Notes: generated by a model from the letters alone, not told the origin. 64,000 nt of DNA from Acaricomes phytoseiuli DSM 14247 (GCF_000376245.1 NZ_AQXM01000063.1:62001-126000); one strand, 5' to 3'. Counted from the first letter of the stretch, positions 37,006 to 46,201 are shown. Made by a program: numbers and translations.

Positions 37006-37154
37006 ACTCACTTCTCTTGATGGGACTCGCCGGCCTGCTGGTCGGCGGTGCGATCTCCTTCTGGCAGCAGAAGACCAAGCGCTGGATCCCGGTGAGTTTC
37101 GGCGTGCTCGCGATCATGTCCTTTGCCGCCGCGTACCTGGTGAACCTGTCTTGA
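37002..37154 (+). CDS. 50-residue membrane protein between hisH and hisA
   Basis: It begins [18 protein letters not shown], then a basic turn WQQKTKRW, then a second hydrophobic segment [17 protein letters not shown]. It therefore looks like a two-helix hairpin with the Lys/Arg loop in the cytosol. It starts inside the hisH stop codon, and an extended in-frame start is not possible without leaving the hisH overlap. No function can be assigned. Its tight coupling argues it is a real gene of the his operon. Confidence 0.65.
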   Translation: MNSLLLMGLAGLLVGGAISFWQQKTKRWIPVSFGVLAIMSFAAAYLVNLS

Positions 37155-37217
37155 GAAAATCTGTTCTGAGACACGAGAAGTGAAGTCCGAAGCACTGATG
37201 CGAACTGGAGAAAGAAC

Positions 37218-37952
37218 ATGAGCGAAGCCATCCTCGAACTGCTACCCGCTGTCGACGTTGCCGACGGCCAGGCTGTGCGCTTAGTCCAGGGCGAGGCCGG
37301 CAGCGAGAGCCATTACGGGGCGCCTCTGGCGGCGGCCTTGGCCTGGCAGGATGCAGGCGCTGAATGGATTCACCTGGTGGATCTCGATGCGGCTTTCGGC
37401 AGGGGCACCAATCTGCCGCTCCTGGCCGAAGTGATCGCTGAACTCGAGGTCAAAGTCGAGCTTTCCGGCGGTATCCGCGATGACGCCTCTCTCATCGCTG
37501 CTCTGGAACTAGGGGCTACCCGGGTGAATCTGGGTACCGCGGCGCTGGAAGACCCGGAATGGACCGCAACGGTGATCGAACGCTTCGGGGACCGGATTGC
37601 AGTGGGGCTCGATGTGCGCGGTACGACTCTCGCGGCGCGGGGCTGGACCAAGGAGGGCGGCGATCTCTGGGAAGTCTTGGCCCGTCTGGAAGACGCCGGA
37701 TGCACCCGCTACGTGGTAACCGATGTGACTAAGGACGGAACATTGCGCGGGCCCAACCTCGAGCTACTGCGGGAAGTCCTGGAACGCACCGGGAAGCCCG
37801 TCGTCGCATCCGGAGGGATCGCCACGCTGGATGACCTGCGGGCTCTGCGCGACCTCGTCCCGCTGGGACTGGAGGGGGCGATTGTCGGCAAGGCACTGTA
37901 TTCCGGTGCCTTCACGCTGCCCGAAGCCCTCGATGTCGCGGGCTGCCGGTGA
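37218..37952 (+). CDS. hisA: HisA/PriA-type phosphoribosyl isomerase
   Basis: HisA isomerises ProFAR; in many actinobacteria the same enzyme (PriA) also replaces TrpF. The 244-residue TIM barrel shows [21 protein letters not shown], the acid residues in LVDLDAAFG and [10 protein letters not shown], and [11 protein letters not shown]. Whether trpF is present elsewhere is unknown, so dual function is inference. GGAGAAAG precedes ATG 37218. It overlaps the sseB-like gene by 4 nt. Confidence 0.93.
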   Translation: MSEAILELLPAVDVADGQAVRLVQGEAGSESHYGAPLAAALAWQDAGAEWIHLVDLDAAFGRGTNLPLLAEVIAELEVKVELSGGIRDDASLIAALELGATRVNLGTAALEDPEWTATVIERFGDRIAVGLDVRGTTLAARGWTKEGGDLWEVLARLEDAGCTRYVVTDVTKDGTLRGPNLELLREVLERTGKPVVASGGIATLDDLRALRDLVPLGLEGAIVGKALYSGAFTLPEALDVAGCR

Positions 37953-38893
37953 CCGGGAAGAGCCAGTCACCGGGCAGTAGGCCTTTACCGGCGCACATCG
38001 TGGCCGCGCTGACAGCTCAAGGCACCGAGAACCTTGCAGACTCCGCAGGGCAGCCGTGGGCGGGCCGTGACCTGAGTGAAGCAACTGCGCCTTATCACCG
38101 TTACAAAGGAGACGATGGCACTGCCGCAGCCGATTATCACGATGCTCTTGATGCGCTTGTCGCGGGGACCGGCTCGGAAGCTGAAGTCGTCGCGGCGCTG
38201 GCGGCTTGTCGAGTATTCGTTCCCATCGTGGCGGAATTGGCCGAGCACAGCGAGCACCCTGGAGGCACAGGGGAGGCCGGGCGCAACGGGCTCAGCGGGG
38301 ACAAAGAGTCGGATATGGTCTTGGTGATGCTCAGCGCCCCGGACGGCCGCCAGGCACTGCCCGTTTTCAGCGACCCGGAAAAGCTCAGGCACTGGCATCC
38401 GCAGGCCAGGCCCGTTCCGGTCTCCGCGCCGCGCGCTGCGCTTTCCGCAGTTTCGGAGAAGGCCCAGTTGATGGTGGTCGATCCAGCGGCGGAGCAGACC
38501 TTCGTGGTTCGCAGGCCGGCTCTCTGGGCGATAGCGCAGCAGCGTCTTTGGGCGCCCAGCTATCAGGATGCCGAGGTGCACGCCCGTATTCGGTCGCTTC
38601 TGATCGAGGGCTTGACGGCGGGGGCTAAGCTGGGCGAGGGGAACCTGAGAGGGATCGATATCATGGCTGCCCCGGGTATCCGGAGCGTTGGAGCCGGCGG
38701 TCAGCTGATACCGGGTGGCGGTGCCGGGCCGGAGCTGCGCATCGTTCTCCTCCTCCGCCCAGGGCTGAACCAGGCTGAGCTGGACCAGAGCATCGCCCGG
38801 GCCGAGGCGCTACTCGGAGCTGACGAGCTTTTCGCTCAACGCGTGGACTCGGTGCAGATCAGTGTGCAGGGAGCCGGCTCGGCAAGGCACTGA
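37949..38893 (+). CDS. SseB family protein
   Basis: This 314-residue protein of the SseB family shows [49 protein letters not shown] and [17 protein letters not shown]. Its role is unknown; in actinobacteria the family often follows his genes. A GTG start overlaps the hisA stop (GTGA), so it is probably the last gene of the his operon. Confidence 0.8.
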   Translation: MTGKSQSPGSRPLPAHIVAALTAQGTENLADSAGQPWAGRDLSEATAPYHRYKGDDGTAAADYHDALDALVAGTGSEAEVVAALAACRVFVPIVAELAEHSEHPGGTGEAGRNGLSGDKESDMVLVMLSAPDGRQALPVFSDPEKLRHWHPQARPVPVSAPRAALSAVSEKAQLMVVDPAAEQTFVVRRPALWAIAQQRLWAPSYQDAEVHARIRSLLIEGLTAGAKLGEGNLRGIDIMAAPGIRSVGAGGQLIPGGGAGPELRIVLLLRPGLNQAELDQSIARAEALLGADELFAQRVDSVQISVQGAGSARH

Positions 38894-38988
38894 TCCGGTA
38901 AGCCTGGTGAGCGGCCTGGGCGAAAACAGCAGCAAGAGAGTAAGAATGCCTGCGTGAATCAGGCCGCGTCAGGAAAGGCGGACATGCA

Positions 38989-40299
38989 ATGAACTTCGGG
39001 CACTATCAGCAGCTGCTCAGCCAGAAATCTGTGCGTCGTCTTCTCCTGGTAGCGATACTGGCCCGAGTGCCGCATGCTGCTGCCGGCCTGATCCTGACCC
39101 TTCACGTGGTCAACTCGCTGGGCCTCGACTACACCGCTGCGGGCGGGGTCACCGCCGCGGTGACCCTGGGTATCAGCATGGGGGCGCCGTGGCGCGGACG
39201 GATTCTGGACCGCAAGGGACTGCGACGCACTCTGATCCCGTCGATCATCGCCGAAGTCGTGATCTGGTCGACCGCTGGCTTCCTGCCCTACTTTCTGCTG
39301 CTCGTAGCTGCTTTCATCGGCGGCGCACTGGCCGTCCCGGTATTCACCGTGGTCCGGAAGGCCCTGGCGGTGATGGTCTCGCAGCAGCAGCGCCGCACCG
39401 CGTACACCCTGGATTCGATCAGCTCGGAACTGACCTTCATCATCGGCCCCGCCCTCGGCGTCATCCTGGCCACGGTCAACAGCCATTTGGCTCTGATCGT
39501 CGTCGGTGTCGCCTCATCGGCCGCGGGTGCCTTCCTCTACTGGTTCAACCCGCCGACCCACTCTGGTGCGCCGGGCACGTACCAGCCTGAAAAAGAAGAG
39601 ATCATCGCCACGGAGGAAACTCTGCCGGTCGTCGTCACACCCGGAAGCTCGCTTTCCGCGCAGAGTCGACTGCGCGGCTGGGGCCGCCGATTGCGCGGGA
39701 ATCTCAGCTGGTTCACCATGGATGTAGCCGTGGTTCTCGCAACGGCTACGGGTGCCGGACTCATGCTCATTGGTACCGATATCGCGATGGTCGCGACGGT
39801 ACGGAGTTATGACCGGCAAGGCGATATCGGCATCGTCTTCGCCGCATGGGGTCTTGCCTCTATTATCGGCGGCCTGATCTACGGTGCCATGCAGCGGCGG
39901 ATCAACCCTCTTTCGCTACTCTTGGGCATGGCTCTGCTCACTTTTCCGCTGGCGCTCGCTACGGACACGTTGAGCCTAGTTCTTTTGGCGATGCCAGCGG
40001 GTCTGCTCGTGGCCCCGGTACTCGCGGCGTCATCGGAGCGGCTGGCAGATTTGGTACCGGAGCATCGCCGGGGTGAGGCGATGGGCTGGTACGGCTCAGC
40101 ACTGACCTTAGGTGCTGCTCTGGGCGCTCCACTGACCGGCGCCGTAATGGACGCGACAGCATCCTGGGTCGGTTTCCTCGCGATCGCCGGAATCGGCCTG
40201 ATGATCGCCCTCATAGGAGTCCTGGTCACGCTACTGCGGCATCGAAAGTCTGCTCAGCGTAGCGACGCGGTGCGGAACCTCAGCCGACCGCTCCGGTGA
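38989..40299 (+). CDS. MFS transporter
   Basis: This 436-residue major facilitator has about 12 hydrophobic helices, with a central charged loop near residues 190-235. GAPWRGRILDRKGLRRTLIPS after TM2 is the MFS loop motif. TM10-12 include GEAMGWYGSALTLGAALGAPLTGAVMD. The substrate is unknown. AAAGGCGG lies upstream of ATG 38989. Its 3' end overlaps the convergent DUF1844 gene by 20 bp. Confidence 0.85.
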   Translation: MNFGHYQQLLSQKSVRRLLLVAILARVPHAAAGLILTLHVVNSLGLDYTAAGGVTAAVTLGISMGAPWRGRILDRKGLRRTLIPSIIAEVVIWSTAGFLPYFLLLVAAFIGGALAVPVFTVVRKALAVMVSQQQRRTAYTLDSISSELTFIIGPALGVILATVNSHLALIVVGVASSAAGAFLYWFNPPTHSGAPGTYQPEKEEIIATEETLPVVVTPGSSLSAQSRLRGWGRRLRGNLSWFTMDVAVVLATATGAGLMLIGTDIAMVATVRSYDRQGDIGIVFAAWGLASIIGGLIYGAMQRRINPLSLLLGMALLTFPLALATDTLSLVLLAMPAGLLVAPVLAASSERLADLVPEHRRGEAMGWYGSALTLGAALGAPLTGAVMDATASWVGFLAIAGIGLMIALIGVLVTLLRHRKSAQRSDAVRNLSRPLR

Positions 40300-40660
40300 A
40301 TTTCTCGCCGGGGCCCTGACCCGGAGCATCGGGCAGTACCGAGGCTTCCCGGAAGGCGAGTTGCAGGGAACGCAGCCCGTCGCGTAACGGTGCGGCGTGC
40401 TGACTGCCGATCTCCGGCGCGGCTGCGGTGACGAACCCGGCCAGGGCGGTGATCAGCTTGCGGGCTTCATCGAGATCTTTCAAACTCTCAGCATCCGGCC
40501 CCTCGGACAAACCGACTTTCACTGCGGCCGCGCTCATCAAGTGAACGGCCGCGGTGGTGATCACCTCGACCGCAGGCACCTCGGCGATATCCCGTAATGC
40601 CCCGGAGTTGGTGCCGGTGTCATCCAGTGAATCAGAAGAAGTAGGGGCTGAATCGCTCAT
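40280..40660 (-). CDS. DUF1844 family protein
   Basis: From ATG 40660 the protein is 126 residues. A Ser/Asp-rich start is followed by IAEVPAVEVITTAAVHLMSAAAVKVGLSE and LKDLDEARKLITALAGFV. This is the DUF1844 pattern, commonly found next to infC in actinobacteria. Function is unknown. The start is 6 nt after TACACT (leaderless layout). It is divergent from infC. Confidence 0.85.
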   Translation of the reverse strand: MSDSAPTSSDSLDDTGTNSGALRDIAEVPAVEVITTAAVHLMSAAAVKVGLSEGPDAESLKDLDEARKLITALAGFVTAAAPEIGSQHAAPLRDGLRSLQLAFREASVLPDAPGQGPGEKFTGAVG

Positions 40661-40672
40661 GCTCACAGTGTA
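40661..40672 (-). promoter_or_regulatory. Probable leaderless promoter of the DUF1844 gene
   Basis: On the minus strand TACACT (40672-40667), 6 nt, ATG 40660. Confidence 0.55.
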
Positions 40673-40731
40673 TACAAGCTAGCTGCGGGTAGCGGCCCTG
40701 CGCCAGTGCCCGCGGCAGACGCTCTTTCTGT

Positions 40732-41010
40732 TAGACTTATACGTGACCGGCTGGAATATCCTGGCAGCCTTTCATGTTGAGAACAGCATGACGGCTGGGA
40801 TATCCAGCTTGCAAGCGGAGTTCTCTCCCACCTGTCGACCCGTTCAATCGATCAGCTCAGACTCATCGGAACGGAGTTGCCTGGTTACAGGTCGGTGGAA
40901 TCGAGTCCAACTCAGTTCCCCGAATCTTGAGGCCTTCGATTGCACCGGTAATCGGGGGCCTTCTCTTTTTGCCGGTGTCCTTGAACAGTAAGAACCTACA
41001 GGAGTCACAC
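40732..41010 (+). promoter_or_regulatory. infC-rpmI-rplT leader with upstream stem-loop and attenuator
   Basis: A TAGACT hexamer (40732-40737) begins a leader of about 270 nt. Near its start GCTGGAATATCC pairs with GGATATCCAGC (one bulge), enclosing a CATGTT/AAC hairpin. Near its end is an intrinsic terminator (40931-40970). The layout suggests feedback control of the operon, as known for r-protein L20 leaders in Firmicutes. The ligand here is inferred. Confidence 0.55.
40931..40970 (+). terminator. Attenuator hairpin in the infC leader
   Basis: GGCCTTCGATT (40931-40941) pairs with AATCGGGGGCC (40950-40960) over 11 bp including two G-U pairs, with an 8-nt loop. TTCTCTTTTT follows at once. 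This is a complete rho-independent terminator 40 nt before the infC start, so it must be read through for expression. Confidence 0.7.
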
Positions 41011-42045
41011 ATTAGCGAGCCACGAATCAATGACCGTATTCGCGTCCCTGAAGTGCGCTTAGTCGGTCCCGCCGGCGAGCAGGTCGGCATTGTCCGCATC
41101 GAGGATGCACTGCGCTTGGCCGCGGAATCGGATCTGGACTTGGTTGAGGTTGCACCGACGACTAAGCCGCCGGTGGCCAAGCTTATGGATTTCGGCAAGT
41201 ACAAATACGAGGCGGCGGTCAAAGCCCGTGAAGCCCGGAAGAACCAGACGAACACCGTTCTGAAGGAAATCCGGTTCCGCCTGAAAATCGACACGCATGA
41301 TTACGAGACGAAGACCGGGCACGCACTGCGCTTCCTGGGGGCTGGAGACAAGGTCAAGGCCATGATCCAGTTCCGTGGGCGTGAGCAGCAGCGCCCTGAA
41401 ATGGGCATCCGGTTGCTCCAGCGTTTCGCTGAGGACGTCGCTTCGGTGGGTGCTGTGGAATCGGCCCCGAGGATCGACGGCCGAAATATGGTGATGGTGG
41501 TCGGCCCGTTGAAAAACAAGGCCGAAGCCAAAGCCGAGGCTCGGCGCGCCGCGCAGAAAGCTAAGGCCAAGGAAAAAGTTGATGTCGACAAGGGTGCAGC
41601 CCCGATGACTCAGAGCCTGGCCGACGCTATGCCGGAGGCGTTGAAAGAAGCTCAAGAACCTCAAGAAAAGCAGCAGGAAGAAGCCGCACAGGCTATTGCG
41701 ACCGCTGAAACGGCTGAAGCAGTAACCGAGGCTGAGACTGCCACCGCTGTGATCGAAGAAGCTGAAAAAGCTGAAGAGACAACGGAGAGCGAGCCGATGA
41801 AAGCGGCGTCGGCGAAACCGGCCGCAGCCAAGCCCGCGGCGGCTAAACCCGCCGCGAAACCGGCGGCGAAGCCAGCCGCCAAACCAGCAGCTGCTAAGGC
41901 GGCGGCGAAGCCAGCAGCTGCTAAGGCGGCGGCGAAGCCAGCAGCTGCTAAGGCGGCGGCGAAACCCGCCGCGAAACCGGCTGCGGCTAAACCCGCTACC
42001 AAGCCCGCCCCTAAACCGGGTGGGAGCAAAAGCTCACAGAAATAA
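41011..42045 (+). CDS. infC: Translation initiation factor IF-3, ATT start, long Ala/Lys tail
   Basis: IF-3 keeps 30S subunits apart and checks start codons. The protein is 344 residues if begun at ATT 41011, behind AGGAG. That codon is placed exactly where IF-3 begins ([19 protein letters not shown]). ATT starts let IF-3 limit its own synthesis in other bacteria. Residues 1-180 are a normal IF-3. The rest is a tail of about 160 residues, first Glu/Ala-rich and then AKPAA repeats. A longer frame from 40927 would include the attenuator and is rejected. rpmI and rplT follow. Confidence 0.93.
   Translation: MSEPRINDRIRVPEVRLVGPAGEQVGIVRIEDALRLAAESDLDLVEVAPTTKPPVAKLMDFGKYKYEAAVKAREARKNQTNTVLKEIRFRLKIDTHDYETKTGHALRFLGAGDKVKAMIQFRGREQQRPEMGIRLLQRFAEDVASVGAVESAPRIDGRNMVMVVGPLKNKAEAKAEARRAAQKAKAKEKVDVDKGAAPMTQSLADAMPEALKEAQEPQEKQQEEAAQAIATAETAEAVTEAETATAVIEEAEKAEETTESEPMKAASAKPAAAKPAAAKPAAKPAAKPAAKPAAAKAAAKPAAAKAAAKPAAAKAAAKPAAKPAAAKPATKPAPKPGGSKSSQK
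41881..41961 (+). repeat. 27-bp coding tandem repeat in infC, three units
   Basis: Units at 41881, 41908 and 41935 are identical except for one base in the first. Each encodes KPAAAKAAA. Flanking sequence holds looser AKP repeats. Copy number is likely to vary between strains. Confidence 0.9.
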
Positions 42046-42153
42046 GGCTGACGAGAATCTCTGATTCCAGTCGCCAGGATGACCCCGGCTGTTCGTCAGG
42101 ACAGCTCCCCGAGTACCGTCAGGTGTTGGCGGACAGAGTAAGGAGATCGGCTC

Positions 42154-42348
42154 ATGCCGAAGATGAAGACCCATAGCGGCGCTAAGAAGCGCTTCAAAGT
42201 AACCGGTACCGGCAAGCTGAAGCGTCAGCAGGCTAACCGCCGCCACTACTTAGAGCACAAGCCGTCGACCTTGACCCGTCGCCTTGCAGCGGACAAGATC
42301 GTGGCCCCCGCAGACACCAAGACCCTGAAGCGGATGCTCGGCCTCTGA
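42154..42348 (+). CDS. rpmI: Ribosomal protein bL35
   Basis: This 64-residue basic protein has the family start [21 protein letters not shown] and the ending KRMLGL. AAGGAG lies 10 nt before the ATG. It is the second gene of the infC operon. Confidence 0.97.
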   Translation: MPKMKTHSGAKKRFKVTGTGKLKRQQANRRHYLEHKPSTLTRRLAADKIVAPADTKTLKRMLGL

Positions 42349-42475
42349 GGCTCTGCCCTTCAGCAGTCGACTGAATTCGAATCTTTTCCTCCAGCCGGTG
42401 TTTAGCCGGCTCTGAATAAAGCTTTCCGGTCCTGGTCTGGTACCAGCGGAAGATTGAGAACTAAGGAGTACGCAC

Positions 42476-42853
42476 GTGGCACGTGTGAAGCGGGCGGTCA
42501 ACGCCCATAAGAAGCGCCGGGTTATCCTCGAGCGGGCCAGCGGATACCGCGGCCAGCGCTCAAGGCTGTACCGCAAGGCCAAAGAGCAGCTGCTGCACTC
42601 GTTCGTGTACAGCTACAACGACCGGCGCAAGCGCAAAGGCGATTTCCGCCGGCTCTGGATCCAGCGGATCAACGCTGCTTCCCGCGCTAACGGCCTGACC
42701 TACAACCGGCTGATTCAGGGGCTGAAGGCAGCTTCGATCGAAGTCGATCGCCGTATGCTCGCAGAGCTCGCAGTGAATGATGCCGCAGCTTTCGCCGGTC
42801 TGGTGAAGCTGGCTAAAGAAGCGCTTCCTGCTGACGTCAAGGCGGCTAGCTGA
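42476..42853 (+). CDS. rplT: Ribosomal protein bL20
   Basis: The 125-residue protein starts at GTG 42476 with [38 protein letters not shown], the rRNA-binding N-terminal helix. L20 represses its own operon in Firmicutes and enterobacteria. The 127-bp gap after rpmI holds an AGCCGG/CCGGCT hairpin and AAGGAG. A strong terminator follows. Confidence 0.97.
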   Translation: MARVKRAVNAHKKRRVILERASGYRGQRSRLYRKAKEQLLHSFVYSYNDRRKRKGDFRRLWIQRINAASRANGLTYNRLIQGLKAASIEVDRRMLAELAVNDAAAFAGLVKLAKEALPADVKAAS

Positions 42854-42920
42854 ATTAGTCCCGCATGAATGGCAGCACTGAGCTGACCCATTCATCGGAA
42901 GACTACGATTGCCGACAGAT

Positions 42921-42964
42921 TTCAGGCCCGGCCCAAGCTTTTCGGAGCTTGGGCCGGGCCTGAA
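42921..42964 (+). terminator. Strong terminator of the infC-rpmI-rplT operon
   Basis: A perfect 19-bp stem: left arm 42921-42939, loop TTTCGG, right arm 42946-42964, very GC-rich (CAGGCCCGGCCC). The following bases are not a clear U-run. Confidence 0.85.
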
Positions 42965-43048
42965 GCCTATCTTGATGCAGATGATGCATCCAGCACACCA
43001 ATATGCTTGAGGGAGAAGAGCCCGGATCAGAAAGGGGGCAGCGCACCT

Positions 43049-44005
43049 ATGACAGCATACAGTTCCCCGGGGCAGTCTGAGCGCGTGATGAGCAACCCCC
43101 GTTCAGACCGGGTGCGGGATCTCGCCAAGCTGGCGAAGCGCAGCGTCAGGAGCCGCAGGGAAGAGTTCCTGGTGGAAGGCCCGCAAGCGGTTCGGGAGGT
43201 GCTCAAAGCGCACCATGATGCTCGCAGTGCTGGGAAACCTGCTCTGCTGCGCGAGGTCTATGCCAGCGCCGACTGCCTCGAACGGTTCCCGGAGATCGCC
43301 GAGCTTTCGGCTGCTTCTGGCGCCCTGGTCCACCTGGCCGACGACGCCGTGCTCGCAGCTCTGGCCGATACCGTCACACCGCAGGGCGTGGTTGCTGTCT
43401 GCCGTTTCCTGGACGTGCCCCTTGAAGCTGTGTTCGCCGATAGTCCTCGTCTGCTCGCCGTGCTGTGCCGGGTGCAGGACCCGGGGAATGCCGGGACCAT
43501 CCTCCGGGCCGCCGACGCCGCAGGCGCGGACGCGGTGGTCTTCACTTCTGGCAGCGTCGATGCGTACAATCCGAAAACCGTCCGGAGCACCGCAGGCTCC
43601 TTGTTCCACGTTCCAGTGGTGCTGAATGCTGACCTGGACGAGCTGGCCGGGCTATGCCAGAGCCGCGGAATCACCGTGCTGGCCGCCGACGGCTACGGTG
43701 CGGAGAATCTCGATGAACTCCAAGACCAGGCAGCGATCCGCCGGCTGGCCGCCGCAGGCGAACCGTGGAGCGCCTTAGATGCCTCGCCGGCTCGGCTCGA
43801 GCTGGCTACCACCTGGCTTTTCGGCAATGAAGCCCAAGGCCTCTGCACTGCCGAACTCGACCTGGCCGATTCCCGGGTTGCCGTACCGATCTACGGTGCC
43901 GCGGAAAGCCTCAACGTCGGCACTGCGGCGACCGTCTGCCTCTATGCGAGCGCCCGGGCGCAGCAACCAGTCGACCGAACAGGCGAAGAGCCACTCACCA
44001 GCTGA
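43049..44005 (+). CDS. TrmH/SpoU-family RNA 2'-O-methyltransferase
   Basis: From ATG 43049 the protein is 318 residues. An N-terminal substrate-binding part (FLVEGPQAVREVL) is followed by the SPOUT motifs: DPGNAGTILRAADAAGADAV (motif 1), TWLFGNEAQGL (motif 2) and ESLNVGTAATVCLYA (motif 3). It resembles the 23S rRNA and tRNA ribose methylases that sit between rplT and pheS in actinobacteria. The target is not known. AAAGGGGGC precedes ATG 43049. ATG 43088 is another possible start. Confidence 0.88.
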   Translation: MTAYSSPGQSERVMSNPRSDRVRDLAKLAKRSVRSRREEFLVEGPQAVREVLKAHHDARSAGKPALLREVYASADCLERFPEIAELSAASGALVHLADDAVLAALADTVTPQGVVAVCRFLDVPLEAVFADSPRLLAVLCRVQDPGNAGTILRAADAAGADAVVFTSGSVDAYNPKTVRSTAGSLFHVPVVLNADLDELAGLCQSRGITVLAADGYGAENLDELQDQAAIRRLAAAGEPWSALDASPARLELATTWLFGNEAQGLCTAELDLADSRVAVPIYGAAESLNVGTAATVCLYASARAQQPVDRTGEEPLTS

Positions 44006-44047
44006 GCTGATAAGTGGCGCTTCGAAGATTCTGAACTCGGTTCGCCC

Positions 44048-44317
44048 TTAGGCGCTGGCCTTATTCCGGCCTTTGGTGGCTCCCCAGATACCCGCTACGA
44101 CGAGGCCTCCGACAATGGCCAGGATCCAGGATCCGATATTGAAGAACTCCATCCGGCCGGAGCCGAAGATCAGGTTCCCGATCCATCCGCCGACGATGGC
44201 TCCGACGACACCGAGGACCAAGCTGGTGATCCAGCCGCCCTGAACTTTACCCGGCATGATGGCTTTGACGATGACCCCGACGATGAGGCCGAGGATAATC
44301 CAACCGATGAAACCCAT
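44048..44317 (-). CDS. GlsB/YeaQ/YmgE family membrane protein
   Basis: From ATG 44317 the protein is 89 residues, with three hydrophobic Gly-rich helices: MGFIGWIILGLIVGVIVKAIMPG, then VLGVVGAIVGGWIGNLIFG, then the third. This is the transglycosylase-associated (GlsB) family, often stress-related. AAGGAGG stands 5 nt before the ATG, which rules out the longer upstream frame. Confidence 0.88.
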   Translation of the reverse strand: MGFIGWIILGLIVGVIVKAIMPGKVQGGWITSLVLGVVGAIVGGWIGNLIFGSGRMEFFNIGSWILAIVGGLVVAGIWGATKGRNKASA

Positions 44318-44430
44318 GTTTCCTCCTTGTGGTTCTCGACCGATTCGGAAATCAGCCGATCCTGTACTCGGTACATTACGCCGCATGGCCCCTTATGTGG
44401 GGGAAATCGATGATTTAGCTGTGACTTTAT

Positions 44431-45642
44431 CTAACTGTGATCTATAGAGGAACTGGCCGAGCGAGCAGGTGATGTCGAACGGCGCTCCTGCCGTCCGCTG
44501 AACAAGGCGATGCCCAGGCCAAGCAGGGCGAGGCAGGCGCCGACCAGGGCCGGTGCGACGAAGCCCCAGCCCCAGGCGATCACTAGACCGCCGAGGAAGG
44601 CTCCGAGTGCATTGGCGATGTTGAGCGCGGAATGATTCATCGAAGATGCCAGAGAACCCGCGGGGGCTACGTCGAGCAATCTGGTCTGCAATGCGGGGAC
44701 GAGCATCGATCCGGAGGCTCCGACGGCCAGCACCAGTGGCAGCGCCGTCCAGATCTGCCCCACGCCGAGAGCGAAAAGCAGCAAGACCACGACGATGAGC
44801 GCCATCACCCAGTAGATGCTGCCGAGCACTGACCGATCAGCCAACTTGCCGCCGAGGATGTTTCCCAGCACCATGCCGACGCCGTAGAGGCCGACCACCA
44901 GCGGAAGCCAGGACTCGGCGAGACCGGTGACCTGCGTCATCGTGGGAGAGATGTAGGTGTAGACCGCGAAGAATCCGCCGAAGCCGACGATTCCGATGAG
45001 CAGGGTGAGCCAGACCTGCAGGCGGCGCAGAGCCGAGAGCTCGCCGCGGATAGTCGCCCCCTCCGGGGCCGGCTGGGCCGGTACGAAAGCCCAGATGGCC
45101 AGCACCGTGGCGAAGTTGATCGCCCCCACCAGGATGAAGAGGGTCCGCCAGCCGAACTGCTGGCCGAGGAAGGTGGCCAGGGGCACCCCGATCACATTAG
45201 CCACGGAGAGGCCCAGCATGACCATCGCAATGGCACGGCCGCGTTTGGTCGGCGGCACGATCGAGGCGGCGAGAACCGCGGCAACGCCGAAGTAGGCCCC
45301 GTGCGGCAGCCCGGAGAAGAATCGGGTGATCAGCAGGGAGAAATAGTCCGGGGCCAGGAATGAGGAGAGATTCGCGAGGCCGAAGAACAGCATCAGGGCC
45401 AGAACAACACGTTTACGCGGCAGCTTCGCGGCCAAGGCGGTGAGGATCGGTGCTCCGACGACGACGCCGAGGGCGTAGGCCGAAATCAGGTGCCCGGCTT
45501 CGGGGATGGTGACGTCAACTCCAGCAGCGACATCTGGCAGGAGCCCCATCATCGCGAACTCCACGGTGCCGATGCCGAATCCGCCGAGAGCCAGGGCGAC
45601 GATGGCTGCAGCGAGTCGCCGGGAAGAGAGGGTCTGGGACAT
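44431..45642 (-). CDS. MFS transporter, DHA1 drug/arabinose-efflux type
   Basis: From ATG 45642 the protein is 403 residues. It has 12 helices and DHA1-type sequences: GTVEFAMMGLLPDVAAG at TM1, the loop AAKLPRKRVVLAL, and SGLPHGAYFGVAAVLAASIVPPTKRGRAIAMVM at TM4-5. This resembles the Cmx/CmlR and AraJ exporters, but the substrate is not certain. ATAGGAG is placed 3 nt before the ATG. Upstream frame to 46005 overlaps the NUDIX gene and is not coding. Confidence 0.87.
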   Translation of the reverse strand: MSQTLSSRRLAAAIVALALGGFGIGTVEFAMMGLLPDVAAGVDVTIPEAGHLISAYALGVVVGAPILTALAAKLPRKRVVLALMLFFGLANLSSFLAPDYFSLLITRFFSGLPHGAYFGVAAVLAASIVPPTKRGRAIAMVMLGLSVANVIGVPLATFLGQQFGWRTLFILVGAINFATVLAIWAFVPAQPAPEGATIRGELSALRRLQVWLTLLIGIVGFGGFFAVYTYISPTMTQVTGLAESWLPLVVGLYGVGMVLGNILGGKLADRSVLGSIYWVMALIVVVLLLFALGVGQIWTALPLVLAVGASGSMLVPALQTRLLDVAPAGSLASSMNHSALNIANALGAFLGGLVIAWGWGFVAPALVGACLALLGLGIALFSGRQERRSTSPARSASSSIDHS

Positions 45643-45684
45643 GACTCCTATTCCACCACCTGCACCCGGATCAAGCACAGTCGG

Positions 45685-45696
45685 TACGGTAGGAGG
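45685..45696 (+). promoter_or_regulatory. Probable leaderless promoter of the NUDIX gene
   Basis: TACGGT (45685-45690), then AGGAGG, then ATG 45697 at once. With zero spacing AGGAGG cannot pair as a Shine-Dalgarno for this ATG, so the hexamer distance of 6 nt explains the start better. Confidence 0.5.
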
Positions 45697-46127
45697 ATGG
45701 CTCTTATCGTCGGTGCGGCCTTGGTCGACTCTCTGATTCACCCCACCCGGCTGCTCGCCGCGCGGCGCAGCGCTCCCGAGTCCCTGGCCGGGCTCTGGGA
45801 GTTCCCTGGAGGGAAGGTGGAGCCCGCTGAAGCTCCTGAGGCAGCATTGCTGCGGGAACTCAGGGAGGAGCTGGGCGTGGAGGCCGTGCTCGGCCCTGAG
45901 CTTCTTGCGCCGGAGGCTGTCGGCTGGCCGCTTGCCGGTGAGGCCAGGATGCGGGTCTGGTTCGCCCAGATTCTGAAAGGGGCGCCGGAACCGCTTCAGG
46001 ATCACGATGAACTGCGCTGGATGCGTCTCGGCTCCGCGGGGCCTCGGAGGGCGTTCTGGAGCTGCCGTGGATCCCCGCGGATCTGCCGATCGTCACGGAG
46101 CTACTGCGCGTCTCCCACCCCCGCTGA
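45697..46127 (+). pseudogene. NUDIX hydrolase (MutT type), frameshifted near the 3' end
   Basis: The first 115 codons encode a MutT-like protein: RRSAPESLAGLWEFPGGKVEPAE and a full Nudix box (GGKVEP to REELGV), ending DELRWMRLGSAG. After a GGGG at 46038-46041 the frame turns into unlikely Arg/Ser-rich sequence to 46374. With one extra base there it reads ASEGVLELPWIPADLPIV to a stop at 46127, the normal MutT end (about 143 residues). The Nudix box is intact, so some activity could remain. Confidence 0.75.
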
Positions 46128-46185
46128 GCGATCGGCTACGGCGGCTTTGAGCGGTTCTAAATCGCCGTCTCCGACCGCTCAGCGG
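46121..46185. terminator. Inverted repeat between convergent NUDIX and VOC genes
   Basis: CCGCTGAGCGATCGG (46121-46135) and CCGACCGCTCAGCGG (46171-46185) match at 14 of 15 positions around a 35-nt loop. The position between two converging genes suggests a shared terminator. Confidence 0.45.
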
Positions 46186-46201
46186 AGAGACGGAACGTTG
46201 T

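Noticed and set aside
40743-40991. 82-codon ORF in the infC leader, with GTG 5 nt after TAGACT
   Set aside because: It runs through the leader stem and the attenuator hairpin, and the composition looks like non-coding sequence. The spacing is 5 nt, not 6.
40927-41010. Longer N-terminus for IF-3 from an upstream ATG
   Set aside because: The added codons include the terminator hairpin and lack any family similarity. ATT 41011 with AGGAG fits the conserved IF-3 start.
41820-42010. CRISPR-like array
   Set aside because: The repeats are adjacent, in frame with infC and without unique spacers; they encode Ala/Lys/Pro repeats.
45643-46005. N-terminal extension of the MFS at 44431-45642
   Set aside because: It is antisense to the conserved Nudix box region, and ATG 45642 has a good Shine-Dalgarno and begins at TM1.
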